Source: Prevotella veroralis DSM 19559 = JCM 6290 (GTDB lineage Bacteria > Bacteroidota > Bacteroidia > Bacteroidales > Bacteroidaceae). From it: a stretch of 64,000 nt of DNA. The notes under the pieces are model-generated. The model was not told the origin of the DNA. It did no database searches and saw only the letters and a list, made by a program, of their open reading frames with translations. The stretch covers positions 491,005-555,004 of the forward strand of contig NZ_KB898325.1 of NCBI RefSeq assembly GCF_000377625.1, in the 5' to 3' direction. Of the stretch, positions 8,708 through 17,337 are shown in pieces. Each line of letters opens with the position of its first letter. The stretch's first letter is position 1. The position numbers and the translations under genes are program-made.

Positions 8708-10741
8708 ATGCGTATCAAAAAACTTTTACCAATGATGTTCCTTGCATCTCTCCCCTTTATTGCTATGGCACAGGGTCAGGCAGGAATCAAGGCAGAGAAT
8801 CTCGACAAGTCGGTACGTCCGGCTGACGATTTCTTTACGTTTGCCACAGGTGGATGGCAGAAGCTCAATCCCCTTCCTGGCGCTTTCTCACGTTTTGGCT
8901 CGTTCGACCAGTTACAGGAGAACAATAACAAGCGGATTAACACCATCCTTACAGACTTGCTTAAAAAGCAGGGCAAGGAGGGTTCTGTAGAGAAGAAGTT
9001 GGGCGACTTCTATAAGCTCGCTATGGACTCGGTTCGTCGTAATAAGGAAGGCGTAAGTCCTGTTAAACCCTTGTTGGACGAGATGGAGAATGCAAAAACC
9101 TTGACCGATCTTCGTAATCTTCAGATTAAGTATGCCACTTTTGGATATGGTGTACCTTTTGGATATGGTTTTGATGCCGACCAGAAGAATGCTAAACAGA
9201 ACATATTAAATCTTGGTCAAGGTGGGTTAACACTTGGTCAGAAGGAATATTATCTGGATAATGATAAAGCCACGAGCGAGATTCGTAATGCTTATCGCCA
9301 GTTTATTGTCAATATGTTCCGACTCTTTGGATTCTCTGACACACAGGCTCAGGCACGTCGTGATGCTATTATGCGTTATGAAACAATGTTAGCTTTGATT
9401 TCAAAAAGTAATACAGAATTACGTGATGTTGAGGCCAATTATAATAAGATGACGCTTGATGAGTTCAAGGAGAAATATCCTAATCTTCCACTGGAATCAT
9501 TGGCGAATGCTGAAGGTATACAGAGTAAGGATATTCAAACAATGGTGGTTGGTCAACCCTCATTCTTCGCAGGCGTTGACAAACTGGCATCTACTGGTAA
9601 TTCAGATGAACTTCGTGCTCGAATGGAATGGGATGCAATCTTGTCGTCAGCTAATTGTTTGAGTGATAATGTACGTGCTGAATATTTCAACTTCTTTAGT
9701 AAGACCATGCGTGGAACTAAGGAGGATTATCCTCGTTGGAAACGTGCCACACGACAAGTGGAAGAACAAATGGGCGAGCCACTCGGACGTATTTATTGTG
9801 AGCGTTATTTCCCAGCGTCAAGTAAGAAACGTATGGAGGAATTAGTTAAAAACTTGCAGGTGAGCCTTGCCGAGCGTATTAAAGCACAAGATTGGATGAG
9901 TGAACCAACCAAGAAAGCTGCTCTTGAAAAACTCTCTACCTTCTATGTGAAGGTGGGTTATCCTAACAAGTGGAAAGATTTGAGTAAACTTACAATAGAT
10001 CCCTCAAAGTCTTTTTATGATAATGTTCAGGCATGTCGTAAGTTCTGGGCTAACGTAACTATTCAAGAGAAAGCTGGTAAGCCTGTTGATAAGGATGAAT
10101 GGTTGATGACCCCACAAACGGTGAATGCTTATTATAATCCTACGACAAATGAGATTTGCTTCCCAGCAGGTATTCTTCAGTATCCATTCTTCGATCCTAA
10201 GGCCGATGATGCCTTCAATTATGGAGCTATTGGTGTGGTGATTGGACATGAGATGACGCACGGATTTGATGATCAAGGACGCCATTATGATAAGGATGGT
10301 AATATGACAGACTGGTGGACAAAAGAAGATGGAAAGAACTTTGAGGCTCGTACAGGTAAGTATGCTGACTTCTTCAGTGCTATCAAGGTTTTGCCTGATC
10401 TTAATGCGAACGGTAAGCTCACATTAGGTGAGAATCTTGCTGACCATGGTGGTCTTGAGGTGGCTTTCAATGCTTTCGAGAAGACGCCAGAAGCCAAGAA
10501 AGGCAAGGTTATCATGGGCTTTACTCCAGAACAGCGTTTCTTCATCGCTTATGCTGGTGTATGGGCAAACAATATTACAGAGGCCGAGATTCGTAGTCGT
10601 GTGAAGAGTGATCCTCACTCTCTTGGCGAGTGGCGTGTGAATGGTGCTCTGCCTCATATTAATGCTTGGTATAAGGCGTTCGGCGTGAAGAAGGGCGATA
10701 AGCTCTTCATCCCAGAGAACGAACGTCTGAAACTTTGGTAA
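8708..10741 (+). CDS. M13 family zinc metallopeptidase (PepO/neprilysin type)
   Basis: A 677-residue protein with a signal peptide (cleavage near residue 21, after AMA), so it is exported to the periplasm or envelope. Residues 514-518 are HEMTH within VIGHEMTHGFDDQG, giving two zinc ligands and the catalytic Glu; the third ligand is the Glu of ENLADHGG about 60 residues later. An NAYYNP substrate-binding motif lies before the active site. M13 enzymes cleave oligopeptides. Length and motif order are normal for the family. The gene is preceded by AT-rich degenerate repeats and ends before a clear terminator, so it is probably a single-gene unit. Confidence 0.93.
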   Translation: MRIKKLLPMMFLASLPFIAMAQGQAGIKAENLDKSVRPADDFFTFATGGWQKLNPLPGAFSRFGSFDQLQENNNKRINTILTDLLKKQGKEGSVEKKLGDFYKLAMDSVRRNKEGVSPVKPLLDEMENAKTLTDLRNLQIKYATFGYGVPFGYGFDADQKNAKQNILNLGQGGLTLGQKEYYLDNDKATSEIRNAYRQFIVNMFRLFGFSDTQAQARRDAIMRYETMLALISKSNTELRDVEANYNKMTLDEFKEKYPNLPLESLANAEGIQSKDIQTMVVGQPSFFAGVDKLASTGNSDELRARMEWDAILSSANCLSDNVRAEYFNFFSKTMRGTKEDYPRWKRATRQVEEQMGEPLGRIYCERYFPASSKKRMEELVKNLQVSLAERIKAQDWMSEPTKKAALEKLSTFYVKVGYPNKWKDLSKLTIDPSKSFYDNVQACRKFWANVTIQEKAGKPVDKDEWLMTPQTVNAYYNPTTNEICFPAGILQYPFFDPKADDAFNYGAIGVVIGHEMTHGFDDQGRHYDKDGNMTDWWTKEDGKNFEARTGKYADFFSAIKVLPDLNANGKLTLGENLADHGGLEVAFNAFEKTPEAKKGKVIMGFTPEQRFFIAYAGVWANNITEAEIRSRVKSDPHSLGEWRVNGALPHINAWYKAFGVKKGDKLFIPENERLKLW

Positions 10742-10797
10742 ACGAAACTTATGATATAAGTTTACGTAATGTTGCTCACATTAAACGTAATAGATTT

Positions 10798-10827
10798 AGT
10801 CCCCTCCAATCAGAGGGGACTTTTTTA
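10798..10827 (+). terminator. Intrinsic terminator after M13 peptidase gene
   Basis: AGTCCCCTC, a six-base loop and GAGGGGACT, followed by a run of T. Confidence 0.85.
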
Positions 10828-10936
10828 CTTAATGAAGGCTTTTGTGATATATGAATAAATAAGGACGTTTGCTTCCTATTTTATTCGTGGTTTTATATTA
10901 TTTAATCTCTCGTGTTTCCCTTATTTGTCTGAAGTA

Positions 10937-10968
10937 TTTGTTCTATCAGTATTTAATCACTATCTTTG
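10937..10968 (+). promoter_or_regulatory. Promoter of U32 peptidase gene
   Basis: TTTG at 10937-10940 and TATCTTTG at 10961-10968 with a 20-base gap, 29 bases before the ATG at 10998. Confidence 0.7.
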
Positions 10969-10997
10969 TATCTGATTAGTATAGAAGAGATTGATAA

Positions 10998-12914
10998 ATG
11001 AGAACGATTGAACTCCTTGCCCCAGCCAAGAACCTCGAATGTGGAATAGCCGCTATTGACCATGGAGCAGATGCCATATATATTGGCGCTTCCCGATTTG
11101 GGGCACGCCAATCGGCTGGTAATAGTGTTGAGGATATTGGCAAGTTATGCGAATATGCTCATCGTTATGGTGTCACGGTTCACGTGACCATCAATACGAT
11201 TATCTATAATGAAGAGTTTGAAGAGACACTTGCCTTAGTACGTGAGTTGGTGAATGTTGGCGTTGATGCCTTTCTTTTACAGGATATGGGGTTGATGAGT
11301 AAGGTGAGGGAAATCGTGCCAGATACAGTGGCTCTCCACGCCAGTACACAATGTGACACGCGTACATGGGAGAAAGCCCAATGGTTGAGCGAGCAGGGGT
11401 TCGATCGTGTCGTTTTGGCTCGAGAATTATCAGTTGAAGAAATCAGTGAGATACATAAACGTTTGCCTAATCTGGAGTTAGAGGCCTTTGTGCATGGCGC
11501 ATTGTGCGTGAGTTATAGTGGAATCTGTTATGCCTCACAATATTGTTTTGGGCGTTCAGCCAATCGTGGAGCATGTTCTCAGTTCTGTCGTTTAGCGTTT
11601 GACTTGAAGGATTCAGACGGGAAAACCATAGAACACCAGCGTCATCTTCTCTCACTAAAGGATATGAGTCAGATAGATAATCTTGAGGCACTAATGCGTT
11701 CTGGGGCTTGTGCTTTTAAGATAGAGGGAAGACTGAAAGATATTAATTACGTAAAGAATGTGGTCTCGGCTTATAGCCAACGCCTTGATGAGATCATCCG
11801 TCAATATCCTAGTGAGTTCCATCGTGCCTCTTTAGGGCGTGTGGCTTATTCGTTTACGCCTAACCTAAAGAAAACTTTTAATCGTGGATATACGAGCTAT
11901 TTCTTAAATGGTAGACAGGCTGATATTTTCTCCCCTGATACGCCAAAAGCCTTAGGCGAGTTTGTAGGTACGGTGAAAGAGATAAGACGTGATAGTTTCA
12001 ATGTGGCTGGTACGTCAAGTTTCGCTAATGGTGATGGGTTGTGTTTCTTGGGGGGTGGTTTTCGTGTGAATCGAGCCGTGGGTAATCGCCTTTATCCCTA
12101 TAAGATGCCACATGGCTTAAAGCCTGGTATGGCATTGTATCGTAATCAAGATCAAGCCTTTGATAAGGAATTGAGTGGTACTACGGCTATCCGTAAAATC
12201 CCTATTGTAATGACTTTCGGGCTTACGGATAATGGCTTTATATTAAGGGGGAAGCTCGTATCTGGTGATGTGATGGAAGATACATTAAGTGCCGAAACAC
12301 TTATTAGTTTCGATCATCAACAAGCCCAGAAACCTCAACATGATAATATCGTCCGTCAGTTGACAAAACTCGGAAATACGGCTTATGAATGCTCGGATGT
12401 TAGACTTGAAGATGGGGTGGAGCAATGCTTTATTCCTAGTAGTGTACTTGCTGATTTACGTCGTGCATTGATAACAGAATTAGACAAGAAGATACAGGAA
12501 AGAAAGCGTATCACCATTCACAGGACTACAAGATTGGATAGCGATAAGGCGCAATCCTATAAGTTTGTGAGAGAGGCTAACCCTAGTCAATATCAGGCAT
12601 TCCCTTATCTTTATAATATCTCTAACGATGTCGCCCGTAAGTTTTACGAACAACAAGGAATAATGAAACCCGATGAGGCTTTCGAGAATCAACACCCACA
12701 AGGCGTACAAGTGAAACGTGGACAAGTGGAGGATGCCTTACTCATGCAATGCCGTCATTGTATTCGTTATTCATTAGGCTATTGTGTGAAACGTGGAGGA
12801 AAGAAACCCACATGGCGTGAACCTCTATATTTAGAATTACCCGATAAGCGTAGATTCCGTTTAGAGTTTGATTGCAAGGATTGCCAAATGAATATTCATC
12901 CTGACGTAGAGTAA
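10998..12914 (+). CDS. U32 family peptidase / RNA hydroxylation protein
   Basis: A 638-residue protein beginning IELLAPAKNLECGIAAIDHG, the start of the peptidase U32 domain, with the family signature AFVHGALCVSYSGICYAS at about residues 165-182 and NRGACSQFCR soon after. The Cys residues there and in the tail (CRHCIRYSLGYC, DCKDC) are suited to bind an iron-sulfur cluster. In E. coli, U32 proteins RlhA and TrhP are needed for hydroxylation of 23S rRNA C2501 and tRNA U34. This long form with an extra C-terminal domain is more like RlhA in size, but orthology is not certain. It is followed after two bases by the frame of the zinc-ribbon lipoprotein gene and probably shares a transcript. Confidence 0.82.
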   Translation: MRTIELLAPAKNLECGIAAIDHGADAIYIGASRFGARQSAGNSVEDIGKLCEYAHRYGVTVHVTINTIIYNEEFEETLALVRELVNVGVDAFLLQDMGLMSKVREIVPDTVALHASTQCDTRTWEKAQWLSEQGFDRVVLARELSVEEISEIHKRLPNLELEAFVHGALCVSYSGICYASQYCFGRSANRGACSQFCRLAFDLKDSDGKTIEHQRHLLSLKDMSQIDNLEALMRSGACAFKIEGRLKDINYVKNVVSAYSQRLDEIIRQYPSEFHRASLGRVAYSFTPNLKKTFNRGYTSYFLNGRQADIFSPDTPKALGEFVGTVKEIRRDSFNVAGTSSFANGDGLCFLGGGFRVNRAVGNRLYPYKMPHGLKPGMALYRNQDQAFDKELSGTTAIRKIPIVMTFGLTDNGFILRGKLVSGDVMEDTLSAETLISFDHQQAQKPQHDNIVRQLTKLGNTAYECSDVRLEDGVEQCFIPSSVLADLRRALITELDKKIQERKRITIHRTTRLDSDKAQSYKFVREANPSQYQAFPYLYNISNDVARKFYEQQGIMKPDEAFENQHPQGVQVKRGQVEDALLMQCRHCIRYSLGYCVKRGGKKPTWREPLYLELPDKRRFRLEFDCKDCQMNIHPDVE

Positions 12915-12955
12915 GTGTGTTTCATCTAACCTTTAACCCCAAACATTCTCACAAT

Positions 12956-14047
12956 ATGCAAAGATATTATCCGATATTGATCGTCTTTCTGTTTAGTGTG
13001 ACACTCATGATAACAGGCTGTTATCATAAGAAGACACCCTCTTCCTTCCGATTACCAGATAGTATTCAAGAGGCACAGATTACGCGTAAGCTAGAAGCAG
13101 GAGGCGACTCTCTTTCAAAGCAGAAAGATAGTACGCAGGATGATTGGCAAGGCTCTATAAGTGGGGCTGACTCGCTTTCTTTCCGTGTAAAGCACCACTA
13201 TTCACAAGGCTTTAACTTTGTGGTTAGCTCTGATTCACTTATGCTTATACGCCAACAACCAGAAGAAGCCGTGAGCCATCGTTTGAAGACTGATTCGTTT
13301 TCCGTGCATGAGGGAAAGGGTATTGTCGTGGTAGATATTCGTATTCTTCCTGATGATAAAAATGATTCTGTATGGGTACAGATAGCGACTGAAGATTATG
13401 CCTTTGGTTGGATTCACGAAGGACGTTTGTTGAAGCAGGTGATACCTGATGATCCTATTTCCCAGTTCATCTCCACCTTCTCCAACATCCACTTACTCAT
13501 CTTTATGATTATTATTTCTATCATAGGCGTGGGCTATTTGGCACGTAAGATATTAAAGCGTAATGCGCATATTGTTCACTTCAATGACATCAATTCATTC
13601 TATCCAACATTGTTAGCAGTAGTAGTGGCATTATCAGCGGCATTCTATGCAAGCATACAACTTTTCACGCCAGAAACGTGGAAGGAGTTCTATTTCCATC
13701 CTTCTCTCAATCCCTTCTCTCAACCCCTATTGCTCAATATCTTCTTATGTTTAGTATGGGCAATGTTGATCATCGCCATAGCTACTATAGATGATGTGCG
13801 CCGTTTATTGAAGTCGAGCGATACCATACTCTATCTTAGTGGATTAGCCGCCGTATGTGCCGTTAATTATATCATCTTCTCCGTTCTCACCTTATATTAT
13901 ATAGGCTATTTCCTATTTGTCGTTTATATCTATTATGCCTTTTGGACGTATTTACGAAAGAGTAGTGAGACTTATTATTGTGGGAATTGCGGGACGCGCT
14001 TACACCGTAAGGGGCGTTGTCCGCATTGTGGTGCGATGAATGAATAG
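12956..14047 (+). CDS. Zinc-ribbon membrane lipoprotein of unknown role
   Basis: From the ATG at 12956 the protein has a lipoprotein signal ending LMITGC (363 residues in all). An upstream GTG at 12917 would add 13 residues ahead of the signal and is less likely. Residues about 100-150 resemble an SH3-like module (VWVQIATEDYAFGWIHEGRL). At least four membrane helices follow. The C-terminus is a CxxC...CxxC zinc ribbon (YYCGNCGTRLHRKGRCPHCG). I do not recognise a named family. It lies directly after the U32 gene, and membrane topology puts the ribbon in the cytoplasm or periplasm depending on helix count. Confidence 0.68.
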   Translation: MQRYYPILIVFLFSVTLMITGCYHKKTPSSFRLPDSIQEAQITRKLEAGGDSLSKQKDSTQDDWQGSISGADSLSFRVKHHYSQGFNFVVSSDSLMLIRQQPEEAVSHRLKTDSFSVHEGKGIVVVDIRILPDDKNDSVWVQIATEDYAFGWIHEGRLLKQVIPDDPISQFISTFSNIHLLIFMIIISIIGVGYLARKILKRNAHIVHFNDINSFYPTLLAVVVALSAAFYASIQLFTPETWKEFYFHPSLNPFSQPLLLNIFLCLVWAMLIIAIATIDDVRRLLKSSDTILYLSGLAAVCAVNYIIFSVLTLYYIGYFLFVVYIYYAFWTYLRKSSETYYCGNCGTRLHRKGRCPHCGAMNE

Positions 14048-14067
14048 GTTATCCTAATAAATTAGGA

Positions 14068-14098
14068 TTGCGTGGTATGTATATTCTATCTACCTTTG
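14068..14098 (+). promoter_or_regulatory. Promoter of TonB-dependent receptor gene
   Basis: TTG at 14068-14070 and TACCTTTG at 14091-14098, 20 bases apart, with a 5' leader of about 35 bases. No riboswitch fits in that leader. Confidence 0.75.
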
Positions 14099-14138
14099 CA
14101 GAGTGAAATAATACTTAAACATAAGAAAACGAAAAGAT

Positions 14139-16634
14139 ATGTTTAAATGCCAGTTTAGCTTAGCTTTGTTGATGGCAACAGGCTTGTCAGTAGGAGTCCA
14201 TGCTGATAATATCATAGCAATAGGTGATACCTCTCGGGTTTATGATATTGATGAGGTATTGGTAATCAATCAGCCCAAAGAGATTTATCGACTCCGCCAA
14301 CAGCCTTTGAGTAGTACGTCTTTCGATGGAAGCCAACTCCAGCAATTAAATGTGCAGGACACCCGCCATCTATCTACCTTTGTTCCGTCATTCATTATGC
14401 CAGAATATGGAAGTCGTTACACTTCCTCTATTTATATGCGTGGTATCGGCTCACGGGTGAACTCGCCAGCTGTGGGTATTTATGTTGATGGAATGCCAAT
14501 ATTGAATAAGAGTGCTTTTAACTTCCACACTTATGATATTGATCGTGTCGACGTATTGCATGGTTCTCAAGGAACGCTTTACGGAATGAATACCGAAGGC
14601 GGACTCATTCGTATGTACAGTCGTAACCCATTCCAGTATCAGGGCACAGATGTTAAGCTCTCGCTTGGCACAAGGCTATTGCGCAAGGTGGAACTGAGCC
14701 ATTATCAGAAGCTCGATGACAAGCGTGCCTTCTCTTTATCAGCTTTCTATGGTGGACAGAATGGGCTTTTCCGAAACCAATTTGACGGAAGTCGTGCCGA
14801 CCTTATCAATGAGTTCGGAGGCAAGGGGCACTTCATGTGGAAAGCATCAGACAGATGGATGTTTGATTGGATAGCCGACTATCAATACACGCACCAGAAT
14901 GGGTTCCCTTACGGACAACTCGTGACTAAGGAGGAAATTGCATCTGCACCCCTTACCTCGCCCTTATATGCTCTGAAAGCTGGCACACAAATGCCCAATC
15001 AGAACAGACAGAGTTATTATCGACGTAACATATTGAATACAGGAATGGGAATCAAGTATGCTGGCAATGGATTTGACGTGAATAGCATGACTTCCTGGCA
15101 ATTCCTCCATGACAATATGCTAATGGATATTGATTATCTCCCACAAGATTTCCTCCATCTTACCCAGCGTCAGCATGGTAACACACTCACGGAGGAACTA
15201 TCAGTTAAGAGTAACAGATCAGGCAGATGGCAATGGACTTTCGGTGTCTTTGGGTCATATCAGTGGCTGAAGACAATGGCGCCTATCTACTTCGATAAGG
15301 ATATGAATACAGCCCTGTCAAAGAAGATAACGGACTATGCTTATAACGGGATGTTGAATGCTATGGCGCGTGGTATGGTTCCGAGCTTCGTGGCACGTGG
15401 TATGTCTGAGGAAGCGGCTCTAAAAGCGGCTCGCACACTCGTAGCTGCGAATATTGCACGTGCAGGAGGTGTTTCCATTAATATGACAATGGAACCTGTC
15501 CCAGGACTTTTCCGTACACCAACATTTAACTTTGGTGTCTATCATGAGAGTAATATCGACCTCACCAATCGCCTAAGAGCGACACTCGGCTTGCGCTATG
15601 ACTATTCGCATGTGGCGATAGACTATGCGACTTCAGCTCGTGTCGTATTGCAAGAGCACGTGTTAGGCGTGAATATTAATCCTGTAATCACATCAACGTT
15701 GAAGCACCATGAAGGCAATCACTTCAAACAATTACTACCAAAGGTTGGTCTTACTTATCGTTTCGATGACGGGAGTAACCTATATGCCACATGGTCTAAG
15801 GGCTATCGTGCTGGCGGATATAATTTCCAAATGTTCTCTGATATATTACAGGCTGAGACATCACAAGCCGCACAAAAGGCACGTGCCAATGTGGATATTC
15901 AACATGATGAGGCTTATTATAAGCGAATCGCTAAGACGATAGAATATAAGCCTGAGACTAGCTGGAACTATGAGATAGGTGCTCACCTCAACCTCTTGGG
16001 TCATCAAATTCATCTTGACCTAGCTGCTTATTATATGCAAATCCGTAATCAACAACTCTCTGTAATGGCTGGTAATTATGGTTTCGGACGTGTAATGACA
16101 AACGCAGGTCGTAGTCATTCGTGCGGCTTAGAGGCGACACTTCGAGGTGGAGCACTTGATAATCGTTTGTCTTATGCCCTTAGTTATGGCTTTACAAGTG
16201 CCCAGTTCGACGAGTATTCCGATTCTATCGCTGGTACCAATAAGGTGAATTACAAAGATAAGAAAGTGCCTTTCGTCCCACAACATACATTGGGCGCAAG
16301 TGCTGACTATCGTATTGACGTTGACCCAGCCGCCTTGCTAGATCCTTCTAACAACTTCCATTTGCGTAGTGTGACTCTTGGTTTGAACCTTTCTGCACAA
16401 GGTAAGACCTACTGGGATGAGCAGAATACTATTAGTCAGAACTTCTATGCCGTCTTGGGCGCACATGCTGATGCCGACTTCGGGCAATTACATATCAATT
16501 TATGGGTACGCAATCTAACGGATACGAAGTATAACACGTTTGCTGTACAAAGTGCTGCTACGGGTAATAAACTCACCTTTGCTCAGCGCGGAACGCCATT
16601 CCAGTTAGGTGTTGACCTTAGTTATCGGTTCTAA
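14139..16634 (+). CDS. TonB-dependent receptor
   Basis: An 831-residue outer-membrane receptor with a signal peptide (cleavage near residue 23, after VHA). The plug domain (about 45-165) shows MRGIGSRVNSPAVGIYVDGM and DVLHGSQGTLYGMNTEGG, the usual TonB receptor plug motifs. The remaining roughly 650 residues are beta-barrel strands ending in an aromatic terminal residue (DLSYRF). It lacks the SusC-type N-terminal carboxypeptidase-like domain and no SusD partner is adjacent, so it resembles classical siderophore or cofactor receptors. The substrate is not known. It is transcribed alone from its own promoter and closed by a strong hairpin at 16701. Confidence 0.9.
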   Translation: MFKCQFSLALLMATGLSVGVHADNIIAIGDTSRVYDIDEVLVINQPKEIYRLRQQPLSSTSFDGSQLQQLNVQDTRHLSTFVPSFIMPEYGSRYTSSIYMRGIGSRVNSPAVGIYVDGMPILNKSAFNFHTYDIDRVDVLHGSQGTLYGMNTEGGLIRMYSRNPFQYQGTDVKLSLGTRLLRKVELSHYQKLDDKRAFSLSAFYGGQNGLFRNQFDGSRADLINEFGGKGHFMWKASDRWMFDWIADYQYTHQNGFPYGQLVTKEEIASAPLTSPLYALKAGTQMPNQNRQSYYRRNILNTGMGIKYAGNGFDVNSMTSWQFLHDNMLMDIDYLPQDFLHLTQRQHGNTLTEELSVKSNRSGRWQWTFGVFGSYQWLKTMAPIYFDKDMNTALSKKITDYAYNGMLNAMARGMVPSFVARGMSEEAALKAARTLVAANIARAGGVSINMTMEPVPGLFRTPTFNFGVYHESNIDLTNRLRATLGLRYDYSHVAIDYATSARVVLQEHVLGVNINPVITSTLKHHEGNHFKQLLPKVGLTYRFDDGSNLYATWSKGYRAGGYNFQMFSDILQAETSQAAQKARANVDIQHDEAYYKRIAKTIEYKPETSWNYEIGAHLNLLGHQIHLDLAAYYMQIRNQQLSVMAGNYGFGRVMTNAGRSHSCGLEATLRGGALDNRLSYALSYGFTSAQFDEYSDSIAGTNKVNYKDKKVPFVPQHTLGASADYRIDVDPAALLDPSNNFHLRSVTLGLNLSAQGKTYWDEQNTISQNFYAVLGAHADADFGQLHINLWVRNLTDTKYNTFAVQSAATGNKLTFAQRGTPFQLGVDLSYRF

Positions 16635-16700
16635 GGAAGGGGGCAAGTTGATGGAGCGAAGGCTTGTCCGATACTAAACAGCTCGTGAATATCAATAAAT

Positions 16701-16734
16701 ACGGAGGTACGTTTTAGCAAAAACGTACCTCCGT
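16701..16734 (+). terminator. Hairpin after TonB receptor gene
   Basis: A perfect 14-bp stem, ACGGAGGTACGTTT with its complement and a six-base loop. A partial third copy of the arm follows at about 16744-16757. Confidence 0.65.
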
Positions 16735-16863
16735 TTCGGTTAAAACAGAGGTACGTTCTTAGTGAAAGCACTTATCCCAATATGAGAAGCCATGATTTGA
16801 TAAAGGGAAGGGGATGCCTTGGAGGGGAATATATCTCCTCTGCCTCTTATCGTATCAAGCAGT

Positions 16864-16973
16864 ATCATCAGGGTGATACTGGAATATCATTAGGGTGATA
16901 CTGGAATATCATTGGGGTGATACTGGAGTATCATTAGGATGATACTAGAGTTCCATTAGGGTAAAACTAGAAT
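16864..16973 (+). repeat. Five tandem 22-bp repeats
   Basis: Units start at 16864, 16886, 16908, 16930 and 16952, consensus ATCATTAGGGTGATACTGGA plus RT. The unit length is exactly 22 in all five; the last unit is the most diverged. Confidence 0.9.
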
Positions 16974-17113
16974 AGAACGTATAGGTCACGGAAATACATG
17001 CGTGTTAGGGAGTGTTGACACATAGGTGTTATTCGCTTATATCATACGACTACAAAAGACACCCTTTATTTCCTCCTATCATCTATCCCATCAGATACAA
17101 TGCCTCAATGTAG

Positions 17114-17229
17114 GGACAGACGCCCTCGTCTGTCCGCCTCACAATTCGGATGTAATACGAAACTCCATTCTTCTATATAGAAAGTTGAACATAAAAGGTA
17201 GGACAGACGGAGGCGTCTGTCCTACTTTT
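17114..17229. repeat. Pair of GGACAGACG hairpins
   Basis: Two inverted repeats with the same nine-base arms and four-base loops (CCCT and GAGG), 87 bases apart. The right copy has extended arms and T-rich flanks. Confidence 0.75.
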
Positions 17230-17337
17230 CGAACGCACTTCCAATTGGTGAATGCGTTTCTCTGATACTAAGTAACCGATTATCTCAGAAACAAGATAGA
17301 ATATAATGGCAATTACCCAACCAGCTCCTTTCTAATA

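Larger units (their letters stand above)
16635..17337. other. Repeat-rich intergenic region between convergent genes
   Basis: About 700 bases with no supportable gene. It contains the receptor terminator at 16701-16734, five 22-bp tandem units at 16864-16973, and two hairpins sharing the stem GGACAGACG/CGTCTGTCC at 17114-17135 and 17201-17222. The second hairpin is embedded in a longer stem flanked by AAAAGG and CTTTT, and could end transcription in either direction. Confidence 0.7.

Noticed and set aside
16864..16973. CRISPR array
   Set aside because: Units are directly tandem with no spacers and there are no cas genes; the same holds for the array at 46463.
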